From: Actinoplanes solisilvae
GTDB taxonomy: Bacteria; Actinomycetota; Actinomycetes; Mycobacteriales; Micromonosporaceae
Assembly (NCBI RefSeq): GCF_003999975.1
Contig: NZ_RJAC01000039.1
Span: 1 to 49,360, forward strand
Direction: 5' to 3'
Length of the DNA: 49,360 nucleotides
This document shows, piece after piece, positions 33,553 to 42,931 of this stretch. Each line of letters starts with the position of its first letter. Position 1 is the stretch's first letter. Made by a program: the position numbers and the translations under genes. The notes under the pieces were generated by a model. The model was given only the letters and a program-made list of their open reading frames with translations, was not told the origin of the DNA and did no database searches.

Positions 33553-33567
33553 CGTCACTTCGATGAC
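33553..33567 (-). promoter_or_regulatory. GTCA-type direct repeat, second half-site degenerate
   Basis: Minus strand GTCATCGAAGTGACG, 97 bp upstream of the PRC start at 33456. First half-site and spacer match; the second reads GACG. Confidence 0.4.
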
Positions 33568-34156
33568 AGCTCAGCAGGTCGACTCCGTTTCGCGGAGCGA
33601 GTCCGAACGCCCACGGCCACCAAAAGCGGCTGGAACTCTGGCCTACTCGACGTGTGCTGCAGGCAGCGGGCCGCGAGCAGGGCTGGATCACCGGCAGCGC
33701 GACTTGGCACAGGTCTACGACCAGGAGACCGCCTGCGACGACGGGCTGATTCCGCGCGAACAATGGTAGGCGAACCCCGACACGAAAGTCGTCTGCACCC
33801 TCCTAAAAATGCGCAGATTTGGAGCTGAACAATCGCCAGTACGGCAATTCTGCGGCGTGCTGAGCCTACGCCTTTATCAGCCCTTTCAATTCCGAAAGAC
33901 GTTCGGCCGGGTTGACCCACGCGATCTAGCCCGGCCTGCCGGCCGACTCCATCGCAAATCGGCTCTGCACCATCCTGAGCGACCTACGACGCCACCAGCA
34001 ACCCGCTCGACGGCGACCCCGGTCTGCTGTTCGCCCTTCCATCGACCGGTGCGGTCCCGCAGGTCACCCGCTTGGTTGGCCAGTGAGTTCCCCCGCTTTC
34101 GTGGAGCTTCTGATCTTTCCGTAACAAGGAGGCATCGTCGGGCGCGTTGCGGGGCC
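33568..34156. other. No intact gene; probable coding scraps
   Basis: A plus-strand frame ending at 33769 reads DLAQVYDQETACDDGLIPRE, and another ending near 34087 reads YDATSNPLDGDPGLLFALPS. Both have coding-like codon use but no start or family. The part near 33800-33900 is less GC-rich than the surroundings. I take the interval as decayed DNA. Confidence 0.35.
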
Positions 34157-34186
34157 TTGCGGACGCGTTGAACGGGTGTTTAATCT
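34157..34186 (+). promoter_or_regulatory. Probable leaderless promoter of the tetR gene
   Basis: TTGCGG (34157-34162) and TAATCT (34181-34186) are 18 bp apart. The TAATCT ends six bases before GTG 34193, as expected if transcription begins at the start codon. Confidence 0.5.
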
Positions 34187-34192
34187 GTGTTC

Positions 34193-34882
34193 GTGACGTC
34201 AGAGGGCGTGGAGGGGAGATCTCGGGGTGGCGAGTCGGCCACCGTGAGACGCATCCGTGACGCCGCCATCGCCCGCTTCGCCCGGGACGGCTTCGGGGTT
34301 GGGCTGCGTGCCATCGCTGTCGACGCGGGGGTGACCGCGGGCCTGGTGGTGCACCACTTCGGCTCCAAGGATGGGCTGCGCCGGGCCTGCGACGACCAGA
34401 TGCTGGCGACCGTGCGCGCGGAGAAGACGAAGGCGCTGACCGACGGCACCGGCACGATGCTGCTGGCCCAGATGGCCATGGTCGAGCGGTACGCGCCGAT
34501 GGTGCAGTACCTGCTGCGAAGCATGCAGTCCGGCGGGGACCTGGCTGCGAAGCTGACCGAGCAGATGACCGCCGACGCCGAGGAATACCTGGCCGCGGGT
34601 GAGGCGGCCGGCGTCGTCCGGCCCGGCCGCGACCGGGCGGCCCGCGCCCGGTACCTGTCCTACCAGAACACCGGCAGCATGCTTCTGTGGTTCACCCTGC
34701 ACGGCGCGAACGCCGAACCCGAGGAGTTCCCGCAGCTGTTCCGCCAGTACGTCGAAGACCTGGCACTGCCGGCGCTTGAGCTGTTCACCGAAGGGCTGCT
34801 GGTCGACCGGTCGATGCTCGACGAATACCTGATGTACGTCCCGGATCCGCCGGCCGGCGACGCAGATAACCCTGCGCGCTAG
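34193..34882 (+). CDS. TetR-family regulator of the exporter operon
   Basis: A 229-residue TetR-type repressor. The helix-turn-helix is at about 20-60 (ATVRRIRDAAIARFARDGFG, LRAIAVDAGVTAGLVVHHFG). The ligand-binding part contains the block QYVEDLALPALELFTEGLL. GTG 34193 fits a leaderless start; GTG 34187 would add two residues. The gene is followed 104 bp later by the ATPase and permease on the same strand, so it very likely controls them, perhaps relieved by an exported compound. The long ligand domain with several Met residues suggests a hydrophobic ligand. Confidence 0.88.
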   Translation: MTSEGVEGRSRGGESATVRRIRDAAIARFARDGFGVGLRAIAVDAGVTAGLVVHHFGSKDGLRRACDDQMLATVRAEKTKALTDGTGTMLLAQMAMVERYAPMVQYLLRSMQSGGDLAAKLTEQMTADAEEYLAAGEAAGVVRPGRDRAARARYLSYQNTGSMLLWFTLHGANAEPEEFPQLFRQYVEDLALPALELFTEGLLVDRSMLDEYLMYVPDPPAGDADNPAR

Positions 34883-34986
34883 CCATCACGCCCCGGCGTG
34901 ATCCTTTCCTCGCGTGAGTTCCACCGCGATAGACGACATCAGACCCCAGCCTTGGCTGGGCCTTACCTCGAATGAGGTCTACGGCG

Positions 34987-35901
34987 ATGAATGCTGCAAT
35001 CGACATCCACCACATCGAGAAGTCCTTCGGCCGCGTCAAGGCGCTCGACGGGCTCGACCTGAGCGTCGAGCCGGGCACCGTGCACGGCTTCCTTGGCCCC
35101 AACGGCGCCGGCAAGTCCACCACTATCCGCATCCTGCTCGGGCTGCTGCGCGCCGACGCAGGCCAGGCCCGGCTGTTCGGCGGCGACCCGTGGGCAGACG
35201 CGGTCGCCCTGCACCGCCGTCTCGCCTACGTACCCGGCGACGTGGTGCTGTGGCCCAACCTCACCGGCGGTGAGGCAATCGACCTGTTCACCCGGCTACG
35301 CGGCGGCGCCGACCCGGCCCGCCGCGACGAGCTGTGCCAGCGCTTCGACCTCGACCCAAGCAAGAAGGGTCGCACTTATTCCAAGGGCAATCGGCAGAAG
35401 GTTGCCCTGATCGCCGCGCTGGCCGCGGACGTGGAACTGCTCCTGCTCGACGAGCCCACGGCCGGGTTGGACCCGCTGATGGAGGCGGTGTTCCAGGAAT
35501 GCATCCGAGAGGCCAAGGAGTCCGGCCGCACCGTGCTGCTGTCCAGCCACGTCCTCGCTCAGGTCGAGGTGCTGGCCGACCGAATCTCCATCATCAGGCA
35601 GGGACGGATCGTCGAAACCGGCTCGCTGACCGACCTGCGCCACCTCACCCGTACCACGGTCGACGCGGTCACCGACCGGCCCGCGGACACCCTCGCCGGC
35701 CTGCCCGGGGTGCACGGCCTGGAGGCCGCGGACGGCCATGTCAGGTTCGAGGTCGACGGCGACCACCTCGCCGCTGTCGTCCGCCGGCTGGGTGACCTCG
35801 ACGTGCACGCGTTGACGGTCCGGCCGCCGACGCTGGAACAGCTGCTGCTGCGCCACTACGGCGACCAGGCGGTCCACAGTGGCGCGACGGTGGCGGCGTG
35901 A
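34987..35901 (+). CDS. ABC exporter ATP-binding protein (DrrA-type)
   Basis: A 304-residue ATPase with all ABC motifs: Walker A GPNGAGKST (37-45), signature YSKGNRQK (132-139), Walker B LLLLDEP (152-158) and the switch His in SSHVLAQ (H189). The C-terminal ~90 residues form the DrrA-type domain, ending near PPTLEQLLLRHYG. It energises the adjacent permease for export of drugs or lipids. ATG 34987 follows GAGGT. The stop overlaps the permease start (ATGA). This complete copy shows what has been lost from the ATPase fragment at 3780-4094. Confidence 0.93.
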   Translation: MNAAIDIHHIEKSFGRVKALDGLDLSVEPGTVHGFLGPNGAGKSTTIRILLGLLRADAGQARLFGGDPWADAVALHRRLAYVPGDVVLWPNLTGGEAIDLFTRLRGGADPARRDELCQRFDLDPSKKGRTYSKGNRQKVALIAALAADVELLLLDEPTAGLDPLMEAVFQECIREAKESGRTVLLSSHVLAQVEVLADRISIIRQGRIVETGSLTDLRHLTRTTVDAVTDRPADTLAGLPGVHGLEAADGHVRFEVDGDHLAAVVRRLGDLDVHALTVRPPTLEQLLLRHYGDQAVHSGATVAA

Positions 35902-37559
35902 TGACCACGACGGCGCTGAGCCGGCCGACCACGACGCCGCGCCCTCGGGGGGCGACTCTGGCCGGGACCGGCACCCTGCTGCGGTTCATGCTGCGCCGCG
36001 ACCGGTTCCGCCTGCCCGCCTGGACGCTGGGCCTGGCTCTGTTGATGACCTACTTCGCCACCGCGCTGGACAGCATGGTGAGCAGCCCATCCGATCTGGA
36101 AGGGCTGACCGCCTTCACCGGCAGCCCGGCCGGGGCCTTGTTCGGCGGTCCCGGTTTCGGCTTCGACGACCTGACCGTCGAACGGTTCCTGGCCGGACAG
36201 TACGGCCTGTACGTGGCGATCGGCGCGGGTCTGATGGGCCTTCTCACCGTGGTGCGGCACACCCGGGCCGAGGAGCGTTCCGGCCGCGCCGAACTGGTCC
36301 GCGCGAACGCGGTCGGGCGACACGCCCAGCTCACCGCCGCGCTGATCCTCACCGTTGTGATGTCGGTGGTCATCGCGGTGCTGATCGGCGCGGTGATGGC
36401 CGACCGAGGTTACGACACCGCTGGGTCGCTGCTGTTCGGCGCGTCGGTCGGCGCGGTCGGCCTGGCCTTCGCCGGCATCGCGGCGGTGACCGTCCAGCTC
36501 TCGGAGTATCCCCGTGCCGCCTCAGGCACAGCCGGCGCTCTGCTCGGCGCCGCCTTCGTCCTACGTGGCCTGGGTGACATGGCCGCCGTGCAAGGCAGCG
36601 GCCCGTCCTGGCTGTCCTGGCTGTCGCCGATCGGCTGGTCGCAGCAGACCGCGCCGTACGTCCTCGACCGGTGGTGGCCGCTGGCCCTCTCGCTGGCATT
36701 CGCGGCGGCGGCCACCGCAGTTGCGTACACGCTGTCCGGGCGCCGTGACCTCGGCGCCGGCCTGTTGCCACCGCGTCCGGGACCGCCTCGGGCCGCCGCC
36801 TGGCTGGCTGGACCGTTCACCCTGGCCCTGCGGCTGCACCGCGCGAATCTGATCGGCTGGAGCGCCGCCCTGATCGCCGCCGGGCTGGCCTACGGCTCGT
36901 TCACCCAGCCACTGATCGACGGCTTCGCCGACGCCCCCGACGACATGGTCGCGGTCATGGGGGGCCGGGACAACATGCTGGCCGGCTACCTCGGCGTCAT
37001 GGCGTTGACCATGGCCCTGGCGGTCGCGGTATACGCGGTACTCGCTGCCCACCTACTGCGCACCGAGGAAACCGACGGGCGCACCGAACCCGTGCTGGCC
37101 ACCGGGGTGAGCCGCCCCGCCTGGCTGGGCGGTCACGTCGCCGTGGTAGCCGCCGGAGTGCCCTGGCTACTGCTGGTCGCCGGCCTCGGCATGGGCATCG
37201 GAACCGCCGCGAGCACCGGCGACGCCGGCCTCGCCGGTGACGTGCTGCTCGGTCATCTGGCCTTCACCCCGGCGGTCTGGCTCGTCCTGAGCGCCGCTGC
37301 CCTGCTGTACGCGGCAGTTCCCCGATGGTTGCCGGTGATCTGGGTGGCGCCCGCCTGGGGGCTGGTCGCCGGATACTTCGCCCCGGTCCTAGACCTACCC
37401 GGCAGCCTCGTGCGGCTGTCCCCGTTCGAACACATCGGACGATACCCGTTGGAAAGGATCAGCGTGGTCGCGATCCTCGTGCTCACCCTCCTGACCGGCG
37501 TTCTGACCTGGACCGCTGTGACGGTGTTCCAGCGACGCGACGTGACCGGCGGCTCCTGA
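35898..37559 (+). CDS. ABC exporter permease
   Basis: A 553-residue membrane protein with about 12 hydrophobic helices, arranged as two similar halves, as expected for this actinobacterial antibiotic-exporter family. Conserved blocks include FMLRRDRFRLPAWTLG near the N-terminus, RAEERSGRAELVRANAVGR, LSWLSPIGWSQQTAPY, and in the second half RTEETDGRTEPVLATGVSR. It ends VFQRRDVTGGS. The gene is coupled to the ATPase by a 4-bp overlap. It is intact, unlike three relatives in the window. Substrate unknown; multidrug or secondary-metabolite export is inferred from the family. Confidence 0.9.
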   Translation: MMTTTALSRPTTTPRPRGATLAGTGTLLRFMLRRDRFRLPAWTLGLALLMTYFATALDSMVSSPSDLEGLTAFTGSPAGALFGGPGFGFDDLTVERFLAGQYGLYVAIGAGLMGLLTVVRHTRAEERSGRAELVRANAVGRHAQLTAALILTVVMSVVIAVLIGAVMADRGYDTAGSLLFGASVGAVGLAFAGIAAVTVQLSEYPRAASGTAGALLGAAFVLRGLGDMAAVQGSGPSWLSWLSPIGWSQQTAPYVLDRWWPLALSLAFAAAATAVAYTLSGRRDLGAGLLPPRPGPPRAAAWLAGPFTLALRLHRANLIGWSAALIAAGLAYGSFTQPLIDGFADAPDDMVAVMGGRDNMLAGYLGVMALTMALAVAVYAVLAAHLLRTEETDGRTEPVLATGVSRPAWLGGHVAVVAAGVPWLLLVAGLGMGIGTAASTGDAGLAGDVLLGHLAFTPAVWLVLSAAALLYAAVPRWLPVIWVAPAWGLVAGYFAPVLDLPGSLVRLSPFEHIGRYPLERISVVAILVLTLLTGVLTWTAVTVFQRRDVTGGS

Positions 37560-37621
37560 ACCCGGGCGGCCCACAGCCGCGGTCCCGGACCCGACGAACA
37601 CATCACGGCCACCCGAGAACA

Positions 37622-37652
37622 GAGCGGGCGGGGGCGTCCGACCCGCCCGCTC
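37622..37652. terminator. Bidirectional terminator hairpin
   Basis: An 11-bp perfect stem (GAGCGGGCGGG with CCCGCCCGCTC) around a 9-base loop lies between the convergent permease and trkA genes. There is no T run, which is usual in such GC-rich DNA. Confidence 0.7.
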
Positions 37653-37701
37653 CGGCCCGACGCGGTCCCGGTGGCCGTGCCGGCGCCGTTGCCGGGAACC
37701 C

Positions 37702-38370
37702 TCAACTCAGGTTGGCGAAGGCCTCGACCTGGCGGGTCTTGCCGGCGACGATGAGGATGTCGCCGGCGTAGACGGTGGTGTCGGCGGTGGCGTAGGTGAA
37801 GTCCTCACCGGGTCGTTTGATCGACACGACGGTGATGCCGTACTTCGTGCGGAGAGCAGCGTCGGCGAGGGTCCGGTCGAAGGTCTCGTCCGGGGCGCGG
37901 GTCTTGACGATGGCGTAGTCGTCCTCGAACTCGATGAAGTTCAGGATGTGGCCGGTCACCAGGTGTGCCACCCTTTCTCCCATCTCGTGTTCGGGCAGCA
38001 CGACATGGTGCGCGCCGACGCGTTCAAGGATGCGGGCATGTTGGCGGTTGACGGCCTTGGCCCAGATGTTCGGCACGCCGAAGTCGGCCAGCAGCGAGGC
38101 GGTGAGAACACTGGCTTCCAGGTCTGTACCGATGCCGACGACGGCGTGGGCCATCTCGTGCACACCGAGCTGGCGCAGGGCCTGCTCGTCGGTGGTGTTG
38201 GCGACGGCGGCGTGGGAGAGGCGGTCGGCGTAGGACTGCATCACCGAGGCGTCGGCGTCGATACCGACGACTTCCCAACCCTGGTGCACCAGCTCAAGGG
38301 CCAGTGAGCTGCCGAACCGGCCGAGGCCGAGCACCACGATGCGGTTACTGTCAGCGGGTTTTCTAGCCAA
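37702..38370 (-). CDS. TrkA/KtrA-type K+ uptake regulator
   Basis: A 222-residue cytoplasmic regulator of K+ uptake. Residues about 10-130 form a nucleotide-binding RCK domain (IVVLGLGRFGSSLALEL with GLGRFG at 15-20; then VVGIDADASVMQSYADRL). Residues about 140-220 form the C-terminal RCK_C domain (FDRTLADAALRTKYGITVVSIKRPG, VYAGDILIVAG). Such proteins gate a TrkH or KtrB membrane partner in response to NAD(H) or ATP. Its start overlaps the stop of the trkH-like gene by eight bases. As that gene has lost its 5' end, the regulator may now lack its partner. Confidence 0.92.
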   Translation of the reverse strand: MARKPADSNRIVVLGLGRFGSSLALELVHQGWEVVGIDADASVMQSYADRLSHAAVANTTDEQALRQLGVHEMAHAVVGIGTDLEASVLTASLLADFGVPNIWAKAVNRQHARILERVGAHHVVLPEHEMGERVAHLVTGHILNFIEFEDDYAIVKTRAPDETFDRTLADAALRTKYGITVVSIKRPGEDFTYATADTTVYAGDILIVAGKTRQVEAFANLS

Positions 38371-39534
38371 CGATGGGTCGCTCCTCGGGTCGTTCGTAGC
38401 GGCGGGTCCGTTCCCGCAGCGCCAGCGCGGTGACTGAGGCGATCGGGCCGAGCCGGCCGATGAACATCAGCACACTCAGAATGACATGGCCCGCGGTCCC
38501 CACGTCGGCGGTGATACCGGTCGACAGTCCGACGGTACCGAAGGCTGAGGTGACCTCGAACAGCACCTGATCCAGTTTCAGCGGGGTAAGGGCCAGCAGG
38601 GCGAGGGTCGATGAGGCGACGGCGGCCACACCGAGCAGGGCGATCGTCAACGCCTGCCGCTGCACCCCGGCGGGCAGCCGCCGACCGAGGGCGTGCACGC
38701 TCGGCTCACCGCGGATCTCGGCCAGCATGACGAAGCCGAGCAGCGCGAAGGTGGTGACCTTGATACCGCCGGCGGTGCCCCCGCCGATGAACATCAGCAC
38801 GTTGTGGATCAGCAAGGTGACGTCGTTCATCTGTCCCACGTCCAAGCTGTTGAACCCCGCGGTACGCGGCATCACCGCCGCGACGAACCCCGCCAGCAAC
38901 TTCCCGCCCAAGCTCAGCGGGCCCATCGTGTCGGGGTTGGCCCACTCGGCGGCGCTGATCGCCACCCAACCGGCCCCCAATAGCATCACCGTCATCCCGA
39001 CGGTGATCTTGGTGTGCAGCGACCACCTCCGGGGTGTGCGCAGCTCCCGACGCAGCTCGAACAGCACCGGAAACCCGAGCCCGCCGATAATCACCGCAGC
39101 GGAGATGGGCAGGCAGATCAACGGGTCGGTGGTGAACCGCATCAGGCTGTCCGGGAACAGGCCGAAACCGGCGTTGTTGAACGCAGACACCGCATGGAAC
39201 ACCCCGAGATAGGTCGCCCGCCCCCAGCCGTAGCCGTAACCGTCGGCGAACCGCCACGTCAACAGCACCGCCACGACCAACTCGACCAGCACACTGATCC
39301 GCAAGACACCGAGGACCACCCGGCGCACGTCACCGACGCCCATCGTCTTGGTCTCGGCCTGCGCGCTCAGCTGCAACCGCATCCTCAGCCGGCGGGCCAC
39401 CAACAGGCCCAGCAACGACGCCAGGGTCATGATCCCGAACCCGCCGACCTGGATCAGTCCCAAGATCATCGCCTCACCGAACCCCGACCAGTGCGTGCCG
39501 GTGTCCTCGATCACCAAGCCGGTCACGCACACGA
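38363..39534 (-). pseudogene. TrkH/KtrB-type K+ transporter, 5'-truncated
   Basis: The remaining ~390 residues show three of the four pore repeats of TrkH/KtrB, for example ADVGTAGHVILSVLMFIGRLGPIAS near the C-terminus and FHAVSAFNNAGFGLFPDSL. The N-terminal sequence begins within the first pore: VCVTGLVIEDTGTHWSGFGEA. The first helix, pore helix and the first filter residues are absent. The break lies at about 39534, where the sequence passes abruptly into an SDR remnant on the other strand. An in-frame ATG upstream (39568) belongs to the foreign DNA. The protein would be unlikely to conduct. Confidence 0.8.
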
Positions 39535-39537
39535 CTC

Positions 39538-40427
39538 GGGGGTTCGGCCGTGTCGCCGTCGAGCGCATCCTCGAAGGCGATCGTGAGGCGCACCTCGTGC
39601 TCCTAGCCCGTGGCGCCGCGGGAACCGAGCTCGCCGCTCATCTCGGCCAAGGCGGACGCGCCGTGACATCAATCCCGACGGACCTGTTGTCACTGGGCAG
39701 CGTCCGTGCGGCGGCTGACGAGCTGATCCAACGGCTCGATACGGGAGATCTGCCACCGCTGCGTGGATTCGTCGGCAACGCCGGCCCGCTCTACACGAAC
39801 AACGTCACGGAGAGCCCGGACGGGTTCGAGGCGACATTCGCCGTCAACGTCCTCGCCAATCACGTCCTTCTCCGCCTTCTGCAGGACCGATTTAAGGCGC
39901 CGTCACGGATCGTTCTCACCGTCAGCGACGCTCACTTCGGCGACTTTCGCCACAACGCGGGAATGATGCCCGCGCCGTCATGGCAAGACCCGGCCAGCCT
40001 GGCCCGCATCCGCGCGTTCCCGAAGCCGAACACCGTCACAGCGGGAGGGACCGCATACTCCACCAGCAAGCTCGCCGCGATCTACCTCATCCACGAGTAC
40101 GCACGACGTTTGCCACAGGGCGTCGACATTGTCGCCTACAACCCCGGTTTAGTGCCCGGCACCGGCCTGAGCCGCGAAGCAGGCGCAGCCGTCCGGTTCG
40201 TGGGGCGACGGATCATGCCGCTGATGACGTTGACCCCGATAGCCTCGAGCCAGAAGAACGCCGGCCAATACCTCGCCGACGTCGCGCTCGGACGCATCCC
40301 GGCACCTTCCGGTTCCTACATCGACCGCACACGAGAAGTCTCCTCGTCCAAGGAGTCCTACGACCTCGATCGTGAACGACAGCTCTGGGAAACGGTAGAG
40401 GACCTGAGCCTCTCAATCGCATCCTGA
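39538..40427 (+). pseudogene. Short-chain dehydrogenase/reductase, 5'-truncated
   Basis: The frame begins inside the nucleotide-binding loop (GFGRVAVERILEG). The first strand and TGxxx of the TGxxxGxG motif are missing. The rest is intact: FVGNAGPLY, VNVLANHVLL, the catalytic YSTSK, then YNPGLVPGTGLSR. It resembles plant-type protochlorophyllide reductase/retinol dehydrogenase relatives. No start codon with a ribosome site precedes it. The break coincides with the 5' break in the divergent TrkH gene, so one deletion can account for both. Confidence 0.8.
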
Positions 40428-40633
40428 CATCCTGACCGCCCACGCGATCCTTTCGATGTGCGTGCATCCAATCATGGCGATATCCGATTCCCTTACCATC
40501 GTTCTGCCGCTGGAATCATCGGGGATCGTAACGTTGCAAGGTCGGCCAACCAGCATGCCGCGCGTAAGGCGCGGCCAACGGATAGCAGTCGTGGCCGTGC
40601 CGGTCGGCGCAGCCAGATCATGGCGGCCGAGTA

Positions 40634-40658
40634 GCCGGAGGGAGTCCCACCCTCCGGC
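40634..40658. terminator. Hairpin, possible terminator
   Basis: GCCGGAGGG and CCCTCCGGC form a perfect 9-bp stem with a 7-base loop. It lies about 200 bp after the SDR remnant and before the hydrolase operon. Confidence 0.5.
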
Positions 40659-40670
40659 CCTCACAGATCC

Positions 40671-40696
40671 TGCGGGGCCGGTCTGCGGGGCCGGTC
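40671..40696 (+). repeat. Perfect 13-bp tandem duplication
   Basis: TGCGGGGCCGGTC occurs twice in a row (40671-40683, 40684-40696), just downstream of the hairpin. It lies in non-coding DNA. Confidence 0.8.
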
Positions 40697-40722
40697 CGGT
40701 TTGATCGCTGGTTGAGCCTCCT

Positions 40723-40737
40723 ACTTAGGTCGTAAGT
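40723..40737. promoter_or_regulatory. Palindrome upstream of the hydrolase/two-component operon
   Basis: ACTTA-GGTCG-TAAGT, 57 bp before ATG 40794. A palindrome of this size suits a LuxR/NarL-type response regulator dimer, and the operon encodes one (44269-44964). That connection is inferred. Confidence 0.35.
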
Positions 40738-40793
40738 CGAGTGTGGTCCTGCGTCAGATGGCGCGGCGGTGCCGCTGCAGCAGGCTCTCGGGT

Positions 40794-42857
40794 ATGAACC
40801 AGAACGATGCACCAGAGCAGACCGCTTCCCGGCGGCCGTACCCGTCCCGGCCAGCATTCCGCGTGCGGCGTCTCGGTGCCGCCCTGGCAACCGCGGTCGT
40901 CGTCGGGGCGGGCGTCGCCGGCTGCGGTGCCGGTGCCTCGCAGGAGCCGGCCCCGACGAGCGACGCAACGGCGGCAGCCGTCGAACCGGGCGTGCTGAAC
41001 GCCAGCGACGTGAACGCCTGGCTCGACGAGATGCTCCCGGCCGCGCTGGAAGCCAATGACATCGCCGGGGCAACCGTCGCCGTCGTCAACGACGGTGGGA
41101 CCGTCACCACCCGGGGGTACGGCCACGTCGACACCGGTGGCGAGGGCGCCGAGCCTGTGCCGGTCGACCCCGAGCGGCACCTGTTCCGGATCGGGTCGGT
41201 GTCGAAGCTCGCCACCGCCACCGCCGCGATGCAGCTCGTCCAGGAAGGCAAGGTCGACCTCGACGCCGACATCGCCGGCTACCTCGACTTCGCCATCCCC
41301 CGCAACTTCGACGAGCCGATCACCCTGCGGCACCTGCTGACCCACACCGCCGGGTTCGAGGAGCGGATCGCCGGCCTCATCGGCAAGGAAGGCACCAAGA
41401 CCGTCCTACGCGACGCTCTGGTCACCGATCCGCCGGAGCAGATCTACCGGCCGGGCACCGTGCCGGCCTACTCCAACTACGGCAACGCGCTCGCCGGATA
41501 CATCGTCGAACGGGTCAGCGGCATCCCGTTCGAGGAGTACGTCGACCGTAACGTCTTCGACCGCCTCGGCATGACGTCGTCCTCCTTCGCCCAGCCGCTC
41601 CCCGCCGACCTGGCAGGCCGCGTCTCGAACGGATACGACAACGCGTCGTCCCCCGCCGGGTACTTCGAGATCATCGGCACCCCGCCCGCCGGGTCGATGA
41701 GCGCCTCGGCCCCGGACATGGCCCGCTTCATGCTCGCCCATTTGGGCGAACCCGTCGGCGACACCCCGATACTGGACAAGCCGACGCTCGACCTGATGCA
41801 CCAGCCAGCGCTCGACGCCACCACGCTCGGCACGCTCGCCGGTGCACCCCGGATGACCCTCGGGTTCTTCGACGAGAGCCGCAACGGCCGGCGGATCATC
41901 GGCCACGGCGGCGACACCCCCTACTTCCACACCCACCTGCAGATCTACCCGGAAGAGGGCGCCGGCCTGTTCATCTCGCTCAACAGCACTGGCACGTCTT
42001 CCCTGGCCAACCACCAGCTTCGACAGAAACTGACGAAAGCCTTTGCCGACCGCTACTTCCCGGCGGCGCCCGGCGCGAAGGCGAACAACGAGCTGGCCGC
42101 CCCGACCACCGACGCCTCGGGCACCGCCGAGCGCGCCGCGATGGCCGCCGGCACCTACGAAAGCTCCCGCGCGATCGAGAGCAACTTCCTGACCCTGATC
42201 GGCCTGTCCGGGCGTACCACGGTGAGCGTCCGCGATGACAGCCGGCTACTGCTCGAACCGCGTCCGATGGCCGATACCGCCGCCGTCTACGAAGAGATCG
42301 AGCCCTGGGTCTGGCGCGAGGTCGGCGGGCAGGAAACAATTGCGATGCGAGCGGTCGACGGCCAGGTCGAAGCGATCGTTTTCGACTCCGCGTTCGCCCT
42401 GGTGCCCGTCGAGACCGCACGCAGCACCTACCTGGCCATCCCGGTGATCATCGGTTCGGTGGTCATCCTCCTGCTCACCGTCCTGGCCTGGCCGATCGGG
42501 GCGATCGGTCGCCGGCTGCGGCGACGGGCACCGCGTGATCGGGCTGGACGCACCGCGCGCATCCTCAGCCGTGTCGCAGTCGGCTGCGCCCTGCTCGCGG
42601 TCGGCGGTTGGGTGGGAAGCCTGGTGCTCATCATGGGCCTGGAGGATCTCTCCACCGTCTCGATGCGAAGCGTGCAGGTGGCCCAGCTGATCGGCCTGCT
42701 CGGGGTGATCCCCGCAGCGGTCCGGCTGCTGGACGACGTCCGCCGGCGGGTCGGCTGGTCGCGGACCGCCGGCAGCGCCCTGGTCCTGCTGGCCCTCGCC
42801 GGTACGGGATGGTTCGCCGTCGAGTTCATGCTGCTCTCGCCGAACATCTCCTACTGA
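40794..42857 (+). CDS. Serine beta-lactamase-family hydrolase, membrane lipoprotein
   Basis: A 687-residue protein. The N-terminus has Arg residues, a hydrophobic stretch and the lipobox VAGC (C44), so it is probably a lipoprotein. Residues about 75-420 are a beta-lactamase/class C-like serine hydrolase: SxxK motif SVSK (S135, K138), YSN at 226-228, and GHGGD near 365. The last ~160 residues contain four hydrophobic helices (YLAIPVIIGSVVILLLTVLA and so on). Such proteins act on peptidoglycan peptides, D-amino-acid amides or esters; specificity is not predictable. ATG 40794 is chosen by position; its ribosome site is weak. It begins an operon with a histidine kinase and regulator. Confidence 0.88.
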   Translation: MNQNDAPEQTASRRPYPSRPAFRVRRLGAALATAVVVGAGVAGCGAGASQEPAPTSDATAAAVEPGVLNASDVNAWLDEMLPAALEANDIAGATVAVVNDGGTVTTRGYGHVDTGGEGAEPVPVDPERHLFRIGSVSKLATATAAMQLVQEGKVDLDADIAGYLDFAIPRNFDEPITLRHLLTHTAGFEERIAGLIGKEGTKTVLRDALVTDPPEQIYRPGTVPAYSNYGNALAGYIVERVSGIPFEEYVDRNVFDRLGMTSSSFAQPLPADLAGRVSNGYDNASSPAGYFEIIGTPPAGSMSASAPDMARFMLAHLGEPVGDTPILDKPTLDLMHQPALDATTLGTLAGAPRMTLGFFDESRNGRRIIGHGGDTPYFHTHLQIYPEEGAGLFISLNSTGTSSLANHQLRQKLTKAFADRYFPAAPGAKANNELAAPTTDASGTAERAAMAAGTYESSRAIESNFLTLIGLSGRTTVSVRDDSRLLLEPRPMADTAAVYEEIEPWVWREVGGQETIAMRAVDGQVEAIVFDSAFALVPVETARSTYLAIPVIIGSVVILLLTVLAWPIGAIGRRLRRRAPRDRAGRTARILSRVAVGCALLAVGGWVGSLVLIMGLEDLSTVSMRSVQVAQLIGLLGVIPAAVRLLDDVRRRVGWSRTAGSALVLLALAGTGWFAVEFMLLSPNISY

Positions 42858-42931
42858 CGGTTTCGACCGATCCCCTCCCGACCCGGCCCCTCACGATCCG
42901 TCTCGATCTACGAGCAGAGGATGCTGACACG

